The position numbers and the translations under genes were made by a program. Of a DNA stretch of 64,000 nt, positions 53,359 through 64,000 are shown piece after piece. Source of the DNA: Metellina segmentata. Lineage: Eukaryota > Arthropoda > Arachnida > Araneae > Tetragnathidae. Positions within the stretch are counted from its first letter, which is position 1. Every line of letters starts with the position of its first letter. The stretch covers positions 88,148,478-88,212,477 of the forward strand of contig OX375873.1 of assembly GCA_947359465.1 (NCBI GenBank), given 5' to 3'. Below the pieces are notes generated by a model, which saw only the letters and a program-made list of their open reading frames with translations, was not told the origin of the DNA and searched no databases.

Positions 53359-54865
53359 TACAGGGTGGTCCCGAATTCATGGTACAAACTTTAATGGTAG
53401 GTACAGGACATTGTAACAATGATTTATTGTATAGGAATGTATAGTCGCAAGTGACGCGGTGAGGCGAAAACAGGGGAAATAACGGCCGAAAGGAAAAACA
53501 AAGATTTTATTGAAAGCGTTGTTGACAAGTGTCATGTTTACAGTAATTGTTCAAAATTGCGTCCACCAGTATCGATACATGCCTTACAGCGTCGGTGGAG
53601 CGATTGGCGTACACGTTCAAAGATGCCTGGTATTTCACGCACACCTGCAGCAGCTACAGATAAGCGAGCGACGAGATCCTCATCTGAGTCAACTGGAGTC
53701 TCATAAACAAGATGCTTTAGATGTCCCCATAAAAAGTAATCGAGGCTCGATAAATCGGGAGATCGGGGTGGCCAAGGGACTGGTCCACCACCCCCAATCC
53801 ATCGAGTACCAAACGTGGCATTCAGGTAATTCCGTACATCAATGCTGAAGTGTGCTGGCGCCCCATCGTGCTGAAACCACATGCGGTTACGAATGGCGAT
53901 CGGAACATCATGCAGCAGTTGTGGTAACACTTCTTTCAGAAAAATAAGATAGCTTCCGCCAGTGAGCCGCGTGGGTAGTAAGTATGGGCCAATCAAAAAG
54001 TCGTTCACAATACCAGCCCACACATTAATACTGAAACGTTGTTGAAACGCATGTCGACGCGTTGCATGTGGATTATCGGTTGCCCACACATGGGAATTGT
54101 GCGCATTAAAGACACCCTCGCGTGAAAATGTCGCTTCATCTGTAAATAGCACATAATCTACGAAATCCGGCTGCAACGCACATTGCTGCATCACCCACAG
54201 GCAGAAGTTCACGCGGCGAGGATAATCTGCCGGATTCAATGCTTGTACTTTCTGAAAATGGAAGGGGTGTAAGCGATTTTCGTTTAACACTCTGCATACA
54301 GTCTGATGACTCACACCTACGTCACGCGCAACAGTTCTTGTGCTTGACTCGGGTCTATCAGCCACAATGTTCAAGATGCTTTCTTCCAGCCTTGGAGTGC
54401 GTACAGCTCTTACTCGACCAGCGCCATGTCTGTTGACGTCGAACGCACCTGTTTCACAAAGTTGACGATGTAACCGTTGAAAAATTCTATGATCCGGCAT
54501 TCGTCGATCAGGATACTCCGCGCGATACATTCGTAACGCAGCTCTGCCGTTACCATTTGCACGGCCGTACATGTAATGCATGTCTGCTTTTTCTGCATAC
54601 GTAAAGTCACCCATCGTCGACGGCAGCACAATTGTGAATGGCGCTTTTCCCTACTGCGATGCATCATGTTCAACAGCGGCTAGACATCTACTGCCCTCTA
54701 CCGGCAATGATACCAACCGATCACTCCATTTCTCTTTCCTTTTATTTCCCCTGTTTACGCCTCACCGCGTCACTTGCGACTATACATTCCTATACAATAA
54801 ATCATTGTTACAATGTCCTGTACCTACCATTAAAGTTTGTACCATGAATTCGGGACCACCCTGTA
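53359..54865 (-). mobile_element. Apparently intact mariner/IS630-type transposon
   Basis: 1507 bp with TA duplications (53357-53358 and 54866-54867). The terminal inverted repeats, starting TACAGGGTGGTCCCGAATTC, match over about 124 bp with a single mismatch (53467). One complete minus-strand gene occupies most of the interior, without stops. The interior is close to 50% GC, far above the surrounding DNA. Near-perfect ends plus an open gene indicate a very recent arrival and possible activity. Confidence 0.95.
53538..54614 (-). CDS. Mariner/IS630-type transposase (DD41D-like), 358 aa
   Basis: A cut-and-paste transposase that would act in the nucleus on the flanking inverted repeats. The first ATG is at 54614 (a longer frame exists only through an upstream GTG). 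N-terminal residues about 1-60 and 75-110 look like two helix-turn-helix units (TRTVARDVGVSHQTVCRVL in the second). The RNase H-like catalytic core has D159 (VLFTDEATFS), D250 (WFQHDGAPAHF) and D292 (SPDLSSLDYFLWG), with 90 and 41 residues between them, hence DD41D rather than the DD34D of classical mariner; if D287 of SPDL is the third residue the spacing would be 36. The C terminus has HLKHLVYETPVDS and ends NFEQLL. The length fits the superfamily. No intron, stop or frameshift was seen. Composition differs sharply from the host, consistent with recent or horizontal arrival. Confidence 0.93.
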   Translation of the reverse strand: MGDFTYAEKADMHYMYGRANGNGRAALRMYRAEYPDRRMPDHRIFQRLHRQLCETGAFDVNRHGAGRVRAVRTPRLEESILNIVADRPESSTRTVARDVGVSHQTVCRVLNENRLHPFHFQKVQALNPADYPRRVNFCLWVMQQCALQPDFVDYVLFTDEATFSREGVFNAHNSHVWATDNPHATRRHAFQQRFSINVWAGIVNDFLIGPYLLPTRLTGGSYLIFLKEVLPQLLHDVPIAIRNRMWFQHDGAPAHFSIDVRNYLNATFGTRWIGGGGPVPWPPRSPDLSSLDYFLWGHLKHLVYETPVDSDEDLVARLSVAAAGVREIPGIFERVRQSLHRRCKACIDTGGRNFEQLL

Positions 54866-54937
54866 TAAGATGGATTTTTTCTATCAAGAAATAAATGTAG
54901 GTAGTTACAGTATTTAGTGGTGGTAGGTATTTTAAAT

Positions 54938-55045
54938 TAACGTCCCACTGAAGCAACGCTACTGGCTATCGGAATCAAACCTGAAAGGAAAGATCCAAAA
55001 GCAACACCCCGTAATTTTGAACCACGATTTTTAGCGGTGGAACGT
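54938..55045 (-). mobile_element. SINE 3' fragment, copy 5
   Basis: Reverse-complement match to the SINE 3' region (TTAACGTCCCACTGAAGCAA, CTGGCTATCGG, GTAATTTTGAACCACGA). The head is missing. Confidence 0.65.
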
Positions 55046-55965
55046 GTTTCCCCTACGTGAGTTGACTTGTTTTGCAAGTGACTAATAGAAATTAAGAAAA
55101 ATTGATTCAGAATTTATGTAAGTCATTTAATTCTACATGTGGTTTCCACGAGAAATATCGTCCATCAGGTTCTAATCATTTTCTCTATTAACGTGATACT
55201 TCCTCATCAAGATAGTGTCGATTTTTTATGACGACCAAGTCAAGTTGTTTCCAGTTGTTTCGTCCAGAAAGATCTGGTCAGATTTTGCTAATGACAAGAT
55301 ACACAAGGGTAAAATGTTCAACGCCAAACGTTGCATAAGTGGCTATAAACTACCTTTTAAGCAAACCAGGATATATATCATGTAGGAGCATTTGGATTAA
55401 AGGAAGTAGGTTCAATTGTTCCGTCTGGTTTGCTCTCTCTGTCTTTTCTGAAGATCCTCTGAAATTTCTCTGAAAATCCCCTTATACGATATAAATATTT
55501 TGCATTTCAACAGAAATTTTTAAACTGCCTTCCACTTTTGAATAAAAATAATAAAATTTCATGACATTTTTACATTCTAAAATGCTACTCCCATTTTAGT
55601 ATGCAATATTTTTCTTGATATTTTTTAGATTATTAATAATACCATTCTTTTAAGGACGGGAGTTTAGATACTTGAATTGGATTCTATATTTAAAAAAGTA
55701 GGAAATGAAGTTCCCAAAAATTCATAACAATTTAACCTCTTCAAAAGTTAACTTTAACTAAAATTATCTATTCGTACTATTTTAAATCACGGTCCTATCT
55801 CTCTTACTTAAATCATTATGAACGTATCAGAGAAATTTCACGTCTTTTGGAGCGTTAGTAAAAAAGTCTTGGGATTTTAACCAGTGCAAAAATCGATGCT
55901 TGGCAAAATCAATTTAAAGATTTTGATACATTGTTGTTACTAATCCCCGACATGGTCTCTTTAAA
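55046..55965. other. Intergenic DNA with dispersed 58-bp-type units
   Basis: At 55150-55320 lie three or four diverged units related to the 35.7-kb array (GAGAAATATCGTCCATCAGG, GTGATACTTCCTCATCAAG, TTTTGCTAATGACAAGATAC). Otherwise no feature is supported. Confidence 0.55.
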
Positions 55966-56315
55966 TTAGACCAGGTGCACGAGTCCATAAACCCGCGATA
56001 AGTCCAAGAAAAGTAGAGGTTCCGAAAAAATCTTGTCCATTGTAAAGTCAATACATTTTAAAATATAAGCTGGCAAAGCCTGATCAGCTCCCGCTTGGTA
56101 CAAGTGCTGAAAACCTTTTGGTCCTGTTTGTAGAAGAGACTCCTCAAGTATCTACTGGCAAAACGTGAAATACAAGTCTGCTGACTTCTATGGCCCTCAA
56201 AGGGTAGGGCGCCTCCAGGACGACTTCTCGAGTACCAGTCATGTACTGGAGGGACATTCCAAAGATCTTTATATGTCTTCCTGCACTCTGAGGACGCTTC
56301 TTTTGATGTATGCAA
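55966..56315 (-). pseudogene. Non-LTR retrotransposon (LINE) ORF2 C-terminal fragment
   Basis: Minus strand: PPVHDWYSRSRPGGAL, SQQTCISRFASRYLRSLF and KVFSTCTK, then after a one-base loss near 56090 GADQALPAYILKCIDF, ending LLFLDLSRVYGLVHLV and a stop at 55966-55968. This is the end of the RNase H region plus the C-x2-C...H...C-type tail of RNase H-bearing LINEs, of a kind I associate with spider genomes. Only the last 115 or so codons remain. The LINE is 5' truncated as usual and inactive. Confidence 0.8.
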
Positions 56316-57660
56316 AATATAATTTTGAGACAGTATAGAAATTTTCGAACTATTAAAATGCTAGTTTCCGAATACTGATACTTTCCTACCACATTTAAAG
56401 GGTTTCCTGTAATATATTTTCATATTTTTTTAACTTATTCAATATTAATGTTCTAAACATTCTATGAATGACAACCATGATATTTTGTGAAATTTGATTC
56501 AAAATTAATAGAAAATTGCTAACTGTAGCTGAGAAAATAAAAACTTTTATCGTGTTAAGCTATTTATGATTGACAGAACAAGAAAGATAGTTTAGGAAAT
56601 AAAGGTCGTATAAGAGTTTGTGGACAAATTCACTTTACGTATACTTTTATAAATTAACCTCTGTAAATTAGCTTTATAAACTTATGAACTAATCTTTTCG
56701 ACACCTTAAATGTGGAAAATGATACTGAGTTAACAAAGCGATGCCAATTTTTCATCTAAATGATGCGACTACATGAATGCTTGAAATAAATTTAGTAGCT
56801 ACTTACAACTACAGCTATTAATGTCAAGTTTATTGCACCTCAATATGTAATATAATAAAAAATAATTTGATCATCAATCCAACGTAAACAGCTCTTAATG
56901 TTAAGAAATTCCATAAGCACATGATTCTTGGAATAAAATGGAAGATTAATAGTCACCTATTACGGTAGATACCTTTATATTGATGCGGAGTGTATTAATA
57001 GTGCCTCAATGCATCTTATGAATGGTGCTTCTCTGAAAACATACTATGCCTACATCTTCAAGTCAATTTCTTTGCCCTGCTTGATAAATTTATAAAAGAA
57101 GCAATATTAAACATGAACATAGATAGACTATCGATTTTATGCATGTTAGAAAAGGAAATTAATTAGATTAAAATATCAGTAGGATTCAAATGTAGCAACG
57201 GTATTTGAATATTAAGATATGTTGATAATAAAATGCTTTTTTTCAAAAATACGCTGTTCCTTAAGAGTGGAAATTTGTCTTTGCTTACTGTTTGTTGCAT
57301 TTATAACCATTAGATTAAATTAAGATGTCGTGTGTCATAAAAATATTAGTACATCTTACGTGATTTACTATTATCATGAATATTCAAAAAATGTAATTTA
57401 AATTACAATTTAAACATTTTCTACAGAAAAGTTCTATCTTTCCAAGTCAGTATCCCTTCAAAATAATCAAATTACGTTCTATTAAAATTGTTGCTTAAAA
57501 TATTATAAATGTAGCATAATCCATTATATTATACACACAAAAATATTGGGTGACCTTCCTTAAAAATTGCGTTGAATAACACAAAACTCATTTTATATTA
57601 GATTTAATTTAAATGTTTTGGTTCTGATGACATAACTGTACCACTGAGATCTAAAGAATA
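56316..57660. other. Intergenic DNA, no gene seen
   Basis: AT-rich, without supported features. Confidence 0.5.
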
Positions 57661-57664
57661 TTGC

Positions 57665-57775
57665 TAAAGAAGACATATCTCATCATCAAGAAATTGTTGA
57701 TTTTTTGATGGCGACAAGATCATGATTTGGTCAGTTTTACTAATGACGAGATATCTCGTCAAAACAAACACCAGA
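57665..57775 (-). repeat. Dispersed relative of the 58-bp unit
   Basis: Contains GGTCAGTTTTACTAATGACG followed by AGATATCTCGTC, the reverse complement of the array core at 35.7-36.4 kb, plus a second weaker unit just upstream. Confidence 0.7.
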
Positions 57776-57929
57776 AGTATTAAGTCTAACACACAATTTT
57801 TTGCACAAGGTATTTATTCAAACTGGAACCAATTTCATTCTATTCTGCTTGAAGACAGAGTTTCTAGAGATTTCACTATTTTATAATGTGAAAAATACGT
57901 AATTTCTTGAAGTTTATGATGAGATAGAA

Positions 57930-58085
57930 ATGTTGAATAAATGCTACATAAATAATTATTAAATGTTGAATAAATGTTACATGAATAATGATTAAACGTT
58001 GAATAAATACTGAATAAATGATGATTAAATGTTGAACAAATGCTGAAGAAATAATGATTAAAGGTTGAATAAATGATGATGAGAT
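57930..58085. repeat. Short imperfect tandem repeat
   Basis: About five units of roughly 30 bp with GTTGAATAAATG and AATGATTAAA, varying in length. Confidence 0.85.
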
Positions 58086-58099
58086 AAATGAGATCAGAT

Positions 58100-61000
58100 T
58101 TTAATTCGTTTTTTTTATTTTACAAATCTACTAGACGTTTGGCATGCAAAGCACTAGATTTTGGAAGTCATGGAGGACCAAAATCTCCACTTTGATTTGA
58201 ATTTACTGCCAAAATATCTCACAATATTTTTGGATCAATATATGGTGCTTATAGAACTTTAATACTAGCAATAACTTTAGGTGTATCTACTATATATTCT
58301 TACTTACCGAGTAATTTAACTGTAAGTGGTGAAATTTTGTATCGTAATTTTAGCTACACCTTGATGGAATTTCTGAAAATGGCGAGAAACGCGAGGGGAC
58401 TGATACTTTTGTAATACTCTGCATTTAATGAAAATATATCGTATTGAAAGTAAATCTATTAAAAAGATAATGTTAGCCATTTATATATCTTACCCCAAAT
58501 AAATGCGGATCCATTCGGATAATGTTTAAGTTTAAATTCACCTCCAATCCATATGAAACTAACTTTTATAGCTCATTGAATTTCACGAATAAAGAAAGAT
58601 TATTCACTTTGCTTCTTTTTTAATTTTACTGCGGATTATAATACAAATCTACGTGTGAGTCAGAGTAAACAGTGAGCACCTTGATATGTTTCTTAGGATT
58701 GAGCACCCCAAAACCTTCGACAGGAAATTAAAGAATAGAGGATTCTCTTTTCTCCCAACCAATTCCATACTTGAATGAAATTAGTTCTTTTCTGTTCAAA
58801 CATTCTTCTTTTTAGATAGAATCGCACGTGATATGCAAATCTTTGTTTGGAATAAACTACGTTGTTGGAAAGAAATACCTTATCATAAAAAGCAGATATT
58901 TCTGTCAAAAAATTTATACTTTTCCTGTGATCATTCAAGCTCTGTTGGAAATTTGATATCAAATTTTTGTTTCTGTTGTAGGTAGCTCAGTTACAGTTAT
59001 AAGATGACATAGTCAATATTAATTTAAGTATTCATAACATGAAATGAAAACAATTATGTTATTAATAAAATCAGGTTACCAACATTTCAATTCAGAAGAT
59101 ATTGAATATTGTGCATTTATGTTCCAATTAAGATTCTTATAACTTTAACCCTTTTTAAAACTACAGTCTGAATAATGAAATATTTGCGCGTCGAGTGCAT
59201 TCATTCATCTCTAAATTAACATCATTACCTGACTGTCAATATTTTTTTTTCTAAAATTATAGTTTCCAATGGAACTTTTGAAATACTGTCAAAATAAAAA
59301 TTATTTATTCAACTTTATCATTAGCAATATTTAATTTGTTGCAGTAAAGTAAAGGTACGAATAGTTTGATACAAATAAGTAAAATGAAACTATAGTCAGG
59401 ATATCTGATTGGAGGACATAAATTGACTGTTTTGGAGAGGCTAATAGAATTAGGTATTACTGTGCTTTCCTTTGAGTTGTTTTCCTTTCTTTAACTTGGA
59501 ATGCTTCAATCAATTTTAAACAAATACTAAATTGCAGACAATTTAATGCAGAAACCGTAGGAAAACAAAGCTATAATGAAATTATTAGAACTCTATTTCT
59601 TCACGTTTTCAATTACATTTTATGAATAATGAATATGTTCTAGGAGTGTTTTATTATTTGGCATTGAATGCAGAATCACAAAAACTTATAATTTTTTACA
59701 CTTATACTGGATGTATTTAAAGTAGAAGTCAAATCACTTTTCAATTGAAAACCCTTTTAGATGCACATTTATCTGTATCAAAACAGAATAAAATTCATAC
59801 GATTAACTAATCTCTGAATTTAGTAGTGACTATTGCACAGTTATAGTTACACTATTTTAAAATTTTATTCTGCGTCTTATAATTTAGAAAACAGCATTGT
59901 CAATCTTATTCACTGTCAATGCATGGAGGAAATAATGATTTTATATCTTCAACAGTGCATTCAAAGAGTGCCGATCTAATATTAGCTGAAATCGGTCTGG
60001 CCTCTTTTAACACTATTTTATATGTATAAATGCCGTAAACGTTTTATTCTATGAACAAAGTTCAAGTATTCTAAAGTATATTTTGTACATAAGTTTCAAG
60101 CTTTAATTTGTAAACTAAGCTTTTATCTTTCTAAGGGAAAATTAATAAATTGGTCTTAATAATTAATAATGATTAATAAAATAATTAATAAGTGGTAAAT
60201 TTGTTTGCCTCACTGTGGTCATTACCTGCTGCACAAAGGCAAATAAAAACAAAATGGATTTGGAACAAATGTTAACTCCTCATACTTGTTCGAATAATTC
60301 AGTACAAGCATTCAGAGGTTTAATATGATCTTACATTTATTTTAAACAAAAATCCTAAACAATCGTTAATTTATCCTTTTTTCGCCATACTGTAAAGATA
60401 ATTTGCCTTATTATTAATCAAAATCTATAGAAATCTTTGGATCAATACTTGAAAGACTTGTATTTTAGAAAATGCCCTATTCCAAATTTTTTCGAAAATA
60501 GCTCACATTGTTATATCAACCAGTGTTTCATTTGGTTTGTTTAACAAATATTGCAAATTTTTAGTTAATTTTTATTTATTCTCACAGTGATGGTTAATCG
60601 TATATTTTATTAATAATTAATCAAGATAGGATTGGTTTGGATTTTTTGGCGAAAGATGCAAAATAAGATGAGCTGAGCAATAACTAGTCTGGAAAAACTT
60701 AATGTTAATTATAATTCAGAAAATTCTAGATTTATTCTGAATGTGTAGTATACAACTTGAAATTCTTTTTTAGATTTAGTGTACTGTCTAATCTGCATTT
60801 TGGTAGCAATAAAATGAACACACTTGCCGTTAGAAGTTGCGTGGAGATGCCAGCCTAATTTCGCTTGGAAATGAAAACTATTAACTTCTTGGATTATCAG
60901 AATATCAGTTCGATGGCATTAAGTTACTTTAGATATTATTAATGGGTGCATGTATGGATAAGAACTCTTAGTAAAAAAATTAAACATTTAGTAAGAAAAC

Positions 61001-61166
61001 TAAAGACGATACCAAATTATAAAGAACAAGCATCCACAACCTTTCACATTGTCTAGAATTATTCTAAATTCCAAATTCATTGTTTTATCACATGTCCTAT
61101 TATAATCACGGTTCAAGTTCACAATATTATTGCTTGCGCTTGTATAATAAGTGCAATACTATAATA
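58100..61166. other. Intergenic DNA, no gene seen
   Basis: A minus-strand open frame at 58962-58693 includes SLNDHRKSINFLTEISAFYD followed by a weak donor-like AAGGTATTT, but no family or second exon is visible. The rest is AT-rich background. Confidence 0.45.
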
Positions 61167-61797
61167 CTAGGGGGCCCGGCCCCTGCTCGCTGACGCTCGC
61201 CAACCCCCGGAGGATTGCTTCGCAATCCTCATTATTATCTATGCTCGCTTCGCTCGCATCAATGAAGACATGTGTCCTAGCAGAAGAAATTGTTTACAAA
61301 ATATGATATTCCAAAAAAATGTTTTTCAAATCTAAAATTGCTGTATTACAGAAAACATATATACAGTACCTCTAAAATCCGAAATCAAATGAAAACTTTG
61401 AGCAAATTTGGACTCGAAATGTGAGCGCTGCTTTGGAAATTGAATACCCAGCATGTTGTTTGTGTACATTTCCCCAGCTCTCGAACCACCCACACTTTTC
61501 ATTGCGTTTGTTGTTGAAAGTTGTAGTGTAAGCGTCTTGTTGAACTATAATTGCTGGCCCTGAAAAGGACCGTTTTCAAATGGCCCTGAAAAGATCATCC
61601 GTTTTCTTTGATTTATATTATAAACTGCAACAGCTCAACTAAAATTCACTTTATTCAATAAAATTTCATCCGATAATGCTTATAAATTCAATTGATGCGC
61701 GAGGCCATGAGGTAAACAAATATCGTAAAATGTTGCCAAAACGCGTTAACTAATAACGTCTTTTTTGCGTGCCACGTAAGATAATTATATATATAGA
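61167..61797 (-). mobile_element. HelB Helitron, copy 2
   Basis: Same ends as copy 1 at 4803-5456 (minus strand TCTATATATATAATTATC ... GGCCCCCTAG, between A and T). The interior aligns throughout with scattered substitutions and short deletions. The GGATTGC/GCAATCC hairpin is kept, but the GGTTCGC/GCGAACC hairpin of copy 1 is replaced by a short AT stretch. Confidence 0.87.
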
Positions 61798-64000
61798 TTT
61801 CTTGTATCGCTTGAACGCGCGCAGTAAAAACTAAATTTGTGTATAGTCTGTACGCGTACAGAAAAATTAAAATATTGTATCGCATGCACGCGCGCACAGA
61901 CCACACAGTACAAAGTAAAATATACCACCATTCTTTGCATTTTATAATTTCATTTGCCACTACTTTGGAATTAGTTTCTCCATCGGTGGAGGATTGTAGT
62001 AATAAACGAGGGCTTTTATTTTCTTTAAATATTCATAACTTTATTCGTCTCACGTAGACGTCTCGTACTTACCTGTAGTTTTTAAACTTGTACACATGGT
62101 TTCTTCATTTTTTACTTATTTTAGGGAAAATTCAATCGTAGACACTAGATATAGTATTGGAAAATTCGAGGTAAATTTGGGTGCACTGTGGTTGCACATT
62201 AAGGTATAAAAAATCATGAGACTTAAAACATTGTTTTGAGATGAAAGACTTTTTAGTCTGAAACGTCCATGTCGTCTGAAGCTATTATATTATTTTTAAT
62301 CTGCTTATCGTCTTTGGAATTCTTCTTCGGCGCTCAGCATATCATGATAGATTGATCGTATCCTGATTGAAAAGCATTAAAATCTTAAAATGAACTCTTC
62401 CTTGGAACTCAGTGTATTATGATGAAGAAGCTAATGCTAACTTTTAGCTTAAGATGTTCTTGATTCAAACTTATCATTATCCTAAATTCGTGAACGAAGT
62501 TCGTTTTAATATCTTAAATTGAAACGCTTCCTCAGAACTAAATATATTATGATAACGACTAATGCTAACACTTAGCTTAAATTGTTCATTGAAACAAGTT
62601 GTATTAAATTATCTTTTAAATTCTACATGTATTATATTCAGTCTAGGTTTTTAACACCAAATACACATTTTATACTCAGTTAGATAACTCATATCATTTT
62701 TTTCTCAAACAAAAACATCTTAAGTTTTCAAACATCTTAAGAATAATTACGAGAATCAAAATATATTTAACTTCTTAAATGTTTTTATTTACCTCAATAA
62801 TGCCTAGAACTTTTATCTGAGCTTTTAAATAATCCGTAGAATAAAATTGGGACTTAATGTGGGGACTCAAAGCTTCAAGTAGTTTACATTATAACTTCTG
62901 AAAAGTTTTGAAAACAAGAAAAATAAAATACTTGTAGTTTAGAGAAAACGGCGATTTAAAAAAGTTGAATTAAATAAGTCTAAGAGGTAAAAGTGTTTTA
63001 AGTACCTTAAGCTACTGTCATTAACAGTAGGGTATAAGTACCAAAAAATCAACAGCGACGTTAAAAAGATCAGAACAGAAATTATTTTTATTTGGTATCG
63101 TTTCGTTTGTTTTTCTCTCAAGTTAGCATTTTTTTCCCAAACGCATGACTAAGTTCTAAAATTTAGAGAGAATGAAATAACTATTCTGTAAAATGAAAGT
63201 GTAATTAGTTCTGTTGTAATCCCACTTTGCCTGCATTTGCATTTAAAGTAAAAAAATCCGAATCAAATAAAGATGATGCCCAGCAAAAGAATTTTAATCG
63301 AATTAACGCATGCTGATTACATTTGTTGTTTTTTGCTCTCCATAGAAAACAAAATCAAATAAAACGAATTTCACGCTCAATTACTCAGCTTTTACACTAA
63401 AACATAAGCGAGAAATTCAACAAATATCCTACAAGGTCCTTCGTGATTATTAAACACATTTTATACGTTTTACTGGAATTAATTAAACAATTAATTGCAA
63501 TGTAGTAAATACAATTAAGAGAATTAAGTTTAAGCTTAAAGCTGAAGACATTATAATTATTTTTAACTGGGCTGTTTTGGGAAACATAATAATACAATGT
63601 TTCAAACGTGTTAAAATATAACCAGCAATTCCGAAGTAAATTACAAATACACTTAATTTAATATTTATTGTGACTTTGGATTCAATTGCTATATCAGAAG
63701 CCTATAGTATCAAAAAGATAATATTTTTTAATTACGAAATATCAACACATATGTAATTAACGTAAGATCCAGAATTTATGAATTGACTGAGAGTATTAGA
63801 ATTATTTTCAGTTCAAACTTGAAGATTCATTCTAATCCTTTTATGATCCAGTCAAAACTTTAATTTGACACAGCATATATCAAGTAAACATTCTAAAAAT
63901 CATTATAAATTTTGGAGCTTCTGAAACTATTTCCACTTGCTTAGAATTATAAATATGTAAAATTTTGGCCATACTATAAATAACTTTGTTTAATCCACCT
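61798..64000. other. Intergenic DNA, no gene seen
   Basis: Contains a small GCGCGC-bearing patch (61815-61900) and otherwise AT-rich background with no supported feature. Confidence 0.5.

Noticed and set aside
53510..53848. Plus-strand open frame over the mariner transposase
   Set aside because: Shadow of the minus-strand transposase, which has all catalytic motifs; the high GC keeps the opposite strand open.
58693..58962. 89-codon minus-strand frame with a donor-like site
   Set aside because: The donor-like site lies mid-frame and is weak, and no family or partner exon is visible; mentioned only as intergenic.

Overview
The window is AT-rich eukaryotic DNA that looks like arthropod, and most likely spider or other arachnid, sequence. 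That taxonomic guess rests on the mix of transposon families, spliceosomal introns, a tRNA-derived SINE and the end of a non-LTR retrotransposon whose protein I associate with spider elements. No rRNA, tRNA gene, CRISPR array or bacterial-type operon was found. Host coding sequence is nearly absent: at most three short exon-like stretches (about 24.5-25.7 kb, 37.2 kb, 51.3-53.2 kb), none of them recognised.

The window is best read as a record of layered transposition. (1) Helitrons: family HelA (five copies: 1-1292, 1293-2864, 18349-19953, 20006-23454 and 51642-53223), family HelB (two minus-strand copies, 4803-5456 and 61167-61797) and a third short type (47426-47908). All have 5' TC and 3' CTAG ends, and most HelA and HelB copies sit between host A and T. 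(2) A 6.4-kb P-element-like transposon (9953-16356) with 34-bp inverted repeats, a 7-bp target duplication, a THAP exon, an intron and a decayed transposase; other elements have inserted into it. (3) An ISL2EU-like element (20756-22573) with an AT duplication inside a HelA copy, carrying a THAP fragment and a YqaJ/SWIM-type fragment facing each other. (4) Tc1/mariner relatives: an apparently intact element with a 358-residue transposase and 124-bp inverted repeats (53359-54865), a decayed Tc1 element with an intron (43141-44890) and two deletion derivatives. (5) PIF/Harbinger-like elements (38053-40035, 8185-8712), hAT-like elements (30544-31391, 32307-35089) and small elements with 8-bp target duplications (9275-9469, 16442-17247). 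(6) Retroelement debris: a reverse-transcriptase fragment (23463-24105), a LINE 3' end (55966-56315) and five SINE copies.

Tandem repeats also stand out. There is a roughly 58-bp array built around a near-palindrome (35.7-36.4 kb) with scattered relatives at 37.6, 55.2 and 57.7 kb, a coding-like tandem block between inverted transposon ends (28.6-29.5 kb), a 19-bp minisatellite (48.75 kb) and several TA or CG tracts.

The most notable points are the exact head-to-tail HelA junction at 1292/1293, the intact high-GC mariner-like element, the HelA insertion that seems to split codon 3 of an unknown gene, and the ISL2EU-like insertion. Everything was read by eye, so family names are recognition calls rather than search results.
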